Source: Albula goreensis (Eukaryota > Chordata > Actinopteri > Albuliformes > Albulidae). From it: a DNA stretch of 64,000 bases. How positions within the stretch are numbered: the stretch's first letter is position 1; every line of letters begins with the position of its first letter. The notes below the pieces were generated by a model that was not told where the DNA came from, did no database searches, and saw only the letters and a program-made list of their open reading frames with translations. Shown one piece after another: positions 60,476-64,000 of this stretch. The stretch covers positions 21,797,332 through 21,861,331 of the forward strand of contig CM040746.1 in NCBI GenBank assembly GCA_022829145.1. The letters are read 5' to 3'. Made by a program: the position numbers and the translations under genes.

Positions 60476-62421
60476 CTATCACTCAGTTTGTGTGTGTTAC
60501 ACATACATTTGCAAACTCCACCAGCAAACCAAAAAGGCTGCTCTTTAAATGGCGTAAGAAGGCAAGTATATAAAACTATTTTTTAACAAACCTGTCAGCC
60601 ATTGTTTGATTACATCATTCCAATCCTTTATTTTGGTCTTTGAATAGTTATTTATTAATGAATTTAAACAGAATTTCAGGGGTATTCCAGTACTTCAGGA
60701 GGCAATAATAGCTCCAACACGGAATGTCATAAATAAACAGGAAAGAACAAAACTGTACAAGTTTTGGACATTTTACATGTAAAAGTATGAAATGTTCCTG
60801 ATTTTGTATAAATTTTATATATATTTTTGGCTAATGAGACTGTAGAGGGAGGAATAGATTTCAGTGATTTTGAAAGAGGGACCGATGTGGTTTATTTGAG
60901 TTTCTGTAAACAAAACTGCTGAACTTCCTGTTGTTTTACATGCAACTGTGGTGGAGTGCTGTACAACTACAGAAGAAGCCAGCCACCTCCCACAGCTCCC
61001 CCATATATGAGAAGATATATAATCTCCCCAATCACATACACAAGCCATTATCATACTACTTTGGTTTACTGACACTATTTAGTAATACTCACACATTGAC
61101 AGAATGAACTCTACTTCATTATATCTGAGGAATGGAGGATGGCTACAAAACAAGTGTGACCACAAAACAAAGCAAAGTCTGCACATTACGACCAAATAAT
61201 TGACATACTCAAAATTTTTACAGTAGGATAAATGTATTCAGCGATTTTCTGTTCACCTTTAACAACAAATTTACAACAAACTGGAAAGGAATGTTTTTTC
61301 CAATGTCCAGAGCACAAACACATTCTATGCCTAACACAACATTTTCAATAAGAACTTTACCTGGGGTCTCTAACAACCCTCTCTGGTGGTGTTGGGTATT
61401 AAATTAGGACCACATATAAGTTATTATTTTGGAGAAAGCAGCTAATTCCTTTTAGTTTGCTTGAACAGAAGTATTGTAATTAAGATAAAGAGACAGCACA
61501 ATCTGTGATGTAACAAATTTATTAACAAATAATTTATAAGACAGAGGAATTATAATGTTTTATATACTGTATTATATGTTGATCAAATGATGAAATAGAA
61601 TAGTTATGTCCTTAAATCAAATTTTGTGAATGTTATTCTCAGTTTGTCTGGTTGGTTGGTAACAACAAACTTGAGGGTCCAGCTGGTCTGTTGCAAGAGA
61701 GGCTTACTTTGTCTGCTGTAGAGTGACTGGTTATGTGTCTGAAAGGTGCCCTTTGGCTGCACACTGGGGCCTCAAAAAGAAGAATGCAGGCCACAAGTGA
61801 ACTCAAGAGAAGATACACAAAAGAAGGAGCCAAAGAATCTTCCCTCTCCTCCTTTCTATGGGTGCAGGAAACTATATCCCATCTGACCAATCAGTGTTGA
61901 TTGGCACAGAATGAACAGGACGTCCATCCCACATGTACAGGAGCAAGCCAGCTCTGATATCAGAACAGTCTGTAGAAATGTGGGGCTCTTCCCATTCCTT
62001 CACTTTATTTTGAGGAAAGATGTCAAGCCGCACATACCAGAACACTAATACATCTGTCTGTTGATGGTGTAGAAGGGGAAATGAGAATCTCAAATGGTTA
62101 AGCATTACTCAGCTATTAATGTAACAAGAGTGTATGTTACACTGCTGCATTATGAAAATATACCCAAGGCAACATTTTATATTTGATAGGACTTACATCA
62201 CGTGAAGAAGCACGCATGGCCTTCATATCCTCACTATGTGATGTACAATATTCAGCATAATAAGGCAGATAAACTCATGTTTTTACAATATTTTCCCTCT
62301 TGTGACTATGCAGGCTACGACTCTATCATGAATTATATTGTGTCACCGATGATTTCATATTCAAGATAACATGTACAATATAAATTGTTGTATAATCAAC
62401 AGATACATTCAGATAATATTT

Positions 62422-63270
62422 TCAGTTTTGCTTTTGGCACCTTAAACCAGTATATACAACATGGGAGTCTAACTCACTCCTCTGTGTCCCCTTCTTCATG
62501 TTCTTCCTGGAAAAATTCAGGGCCACATAATTCATCTCCTCCGGACTCTGAGAAGGAGAACCAATGAAACAACCTCGACTAATATGACTGACAGCAGAAT
62601 CTGGAGTTCTTTTGAAGAGTGTGGCATATGATACATAGTTATTTACCATAAATGATCTTTACCATAAATACTATGAATGGTATTTACCACAACATATTTC
62701 TCTCACAAAAGACGTCTCAGCTAAATACAAATGAACAAAAACTCAGAAAAAAAATTGCCAGACACAATCAATTGGGGAGGCTAAACTCTTTTTTGACTGA
62801 ATTATTTTAATTGGGATACAATTTACACAGTAAATATCCTTTATTCATCCAGGACAAAATAAATTAAATAAATGTATTTGAATAATTAATTTGTATAATT
62901 TATATTAATGCTTTATGTCATGGGATTTCAGAGTCATTGTAGGATTGTATATCAGAAATAGAAAATGCTATGATGAGACTATGTTGCCTCAATGTGAGGA
63001 CTATAATCTGACAACTGACTCAAGCATCTGATCAAAGGAGTGTCCAACTGGGGCCATCCCTCCTGGACATTTGCGCTTTACTCCACAGAACTGTCATTGC
63101 TATTAGCACAAGGAGTAAATACTGTATGAAATCATGTCACTTCCGAGTTACGGTTAAATCCAAAACCAACCACACCATAATTTTAGGAAATGAAATAAAT
63201 AAAAAATAGCATACCTCTATGTCTGAGGAGGTGGAATGGGTATAGCCCTGTAGAGTTTGTTGAGGTGTGC
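62422..63270 (-). pseudogene. NITR-like gene, 3' part; partial or decayed
   Basis: Last exon 62547-62422 encodes SPEEMNYVALNFSRK and ends with HVVYTGLRCQKQN and a stop. Its acceptor (CCTTCTCAG), phase 0 and two Tyr motifs (MNYVAL, VVYTGL) match the tails of nitr-A and nitr-B. Upstream, 63270-63215 is a good linker exon candidate (TPQQTLQGYTHSTSSDIE, CAACAG acceptor, GTATGC donor, ends phase 0). Between them, 63121-63082 starts after a TACAG acceptor with YLLLVLIAMTVLW, a possible transmembrane exon, but it is short, its donor (GTAAAG) leaves phase 1, and no exon to restore phase 0 was found. No leader or V exon appears from 63271 to 64000. It could be intact with V exons beyond the window, or a pseudogene. 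Confidence 0.5.
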
Positions 63271-64000
63271 CTGTTGGGAAGAGTTCCTGATTCATCAATT
63301 TACATTTTAAGCAAATATATTTAAAAAGAGGAAAGAGTTTTATATGCTGACACAGTTCAGTTCTATTAATAAACTTACAAATATGACAGATTTTCTAATG
63401 GAATCATGTGGGGGAATTTATTGGTTGCCAAGTAATATATTTCTTTGACATAAAGGTGAGGTTGAGTGAAATATTTGTACTGTCTGTAAAATTGACAGAC
63501 AGAATATCTAAGGTAAGATGAGCTGGCCTTAGCACAATCAAGAGGGCCAGTATTCCCTGCATATGTGTTAGCATGAACCAGTTTATGTCGGAGGTTCCAG
63601 CTCTATGAATAAACAAAAAGGGGAGCATCTGGAGAAACATCCTTGACTTAACCGATGTCAGTGATAAAATATAATGTATTTGATTGGGCCACTCAGGTGA
63701 GAAGAAAGTTTCTTTTCTCCACAACAGTAACAGAGTAGTATGATAAGCTTGTTCAATAGAAGGCTTAAGCCACTTCAGTGGTTGGTTACAAGGGGAAAAA
63801 AGATTGTATAAGCATCCAGACGCTGCATAAAAATCATAAATTTTGTCATAAATGCCCTCCAGCACATCATTTTGTTATTAATAGCCCATATTTTATTCTC
63901 TTTTCATTAAATTGGCGCAGTAGTAAAATTAAAATCCTACATTTATATCAATCCTGACCAATAGCTGTCCCTTCCAATTACATTTCTCATCTCAACATTT
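63271..64000. other. Right edge, no V exon found
   Basis: AT-rich sequence. The longest minus-strand frame (63865-63404) has no Ig features (no YYC, no FGxGT, no WF/WY pattern) and is not called as a gene. If nitr-C is intact, this is its intron. Confidence 0.5.

Larger units (their letters stand above)
59232..62421. other. Intergenic DNA between nitr-B and nitr-C
   Basis: No Ig or other domain is recognisable. It contains the nitr-B promoter, a probable dispersed repeat at 59950-60475 and probably the 3' UTR of nitr-C. Minus-strand frames at 61639-61890 and 61872-62105 have no family features that I recognise. Confidence 0.5.

Noticed and set aside
61639-62105. Minus-strand frames possibly encoding a membrane segment (SFVYLLLSSLVACILLF)
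   Set aside because: No family match and no exon borders in phase with nitr-C; more likely its 3' UTR or spacer.
63404-63865. 153-codon minus-strand frame near the right edge, tested as a nitr-C V exon
   Set aside because: Lacks a V-domain Cys/Trp pattern, YYC and FGxGT motif; composition looks like chance in AT-rich DNA.

Overview
This is vertebrate nuclear DNA, almost certainly from a ray-finned (teleost) fish. Genes are split by GT-AG introns, the DNA is AT-rich and full of dinucleotide arrays, and the repeats are fish-type (Tc1/mariner, small TA-flanked MITEs, hAT-like pieces, a tRNA-derived SINE). The right side carries genes that look like novel immune-type receptors (NITRs), a family known only from ray-finned fish. 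I cannot name the species. All gene models were read by eye from codon frames, splice sites and family knowledge; no database was searched.

Left part (1-10.9 kb): one short first coding exon on the minus strand, tentatively RTN3, with its intron running off the left edge, then a head-to-head intergenic region. At 10.9-19.1 kb lies a complete men1 gene (menin, nine coding exons, plus strand). Under 500 bases after its poly(A) signal starts map4k2 (germinal centre kinase, 31 coding exons, 20.8-45.4 kb), complete from the kinase domain to the CNH domain. MEN1 and MAP4K2 are also neighbours on human 11q13, so this is old conserved synteny.

Right part (49-64 kb): three NITR-like genes. nitr-A (plus, 49.1-51.9 kb) has a leader, two V-type Ig domains each ending in a J-like FGxGT motif, a transmembrane segment without charged residues, and a tail with two ITIMs. 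nitr-B (minus, 59.2-56.2 kb) has one V domain, a short linker exon, a transmembrane segment and two ITIMs; one intron holds a 20-copy, 44-bp minisatellite. nitr-C (minus, 63.3-62.4 kb) shows a linker, a possible transmembrane exon and an ITIM-type tail; no V exon is seen before the window ends, so it is either incomplete here or decayed.

The three tails share one plan (xxYxAL near the exon start, a second (V/I)xYxx(V/L) near the end), as expected for inhibitory receptors that recruit SH2 phosphatases. The link from men1/map4k2 to an immune-receptor cluster is the most interesting feature of the window. Menin (a nuclear chromatin scaffold) and MAP4K2 (a cytoplasmic stress kinase) are housekeeping neighbours and need not share function with the receptors.
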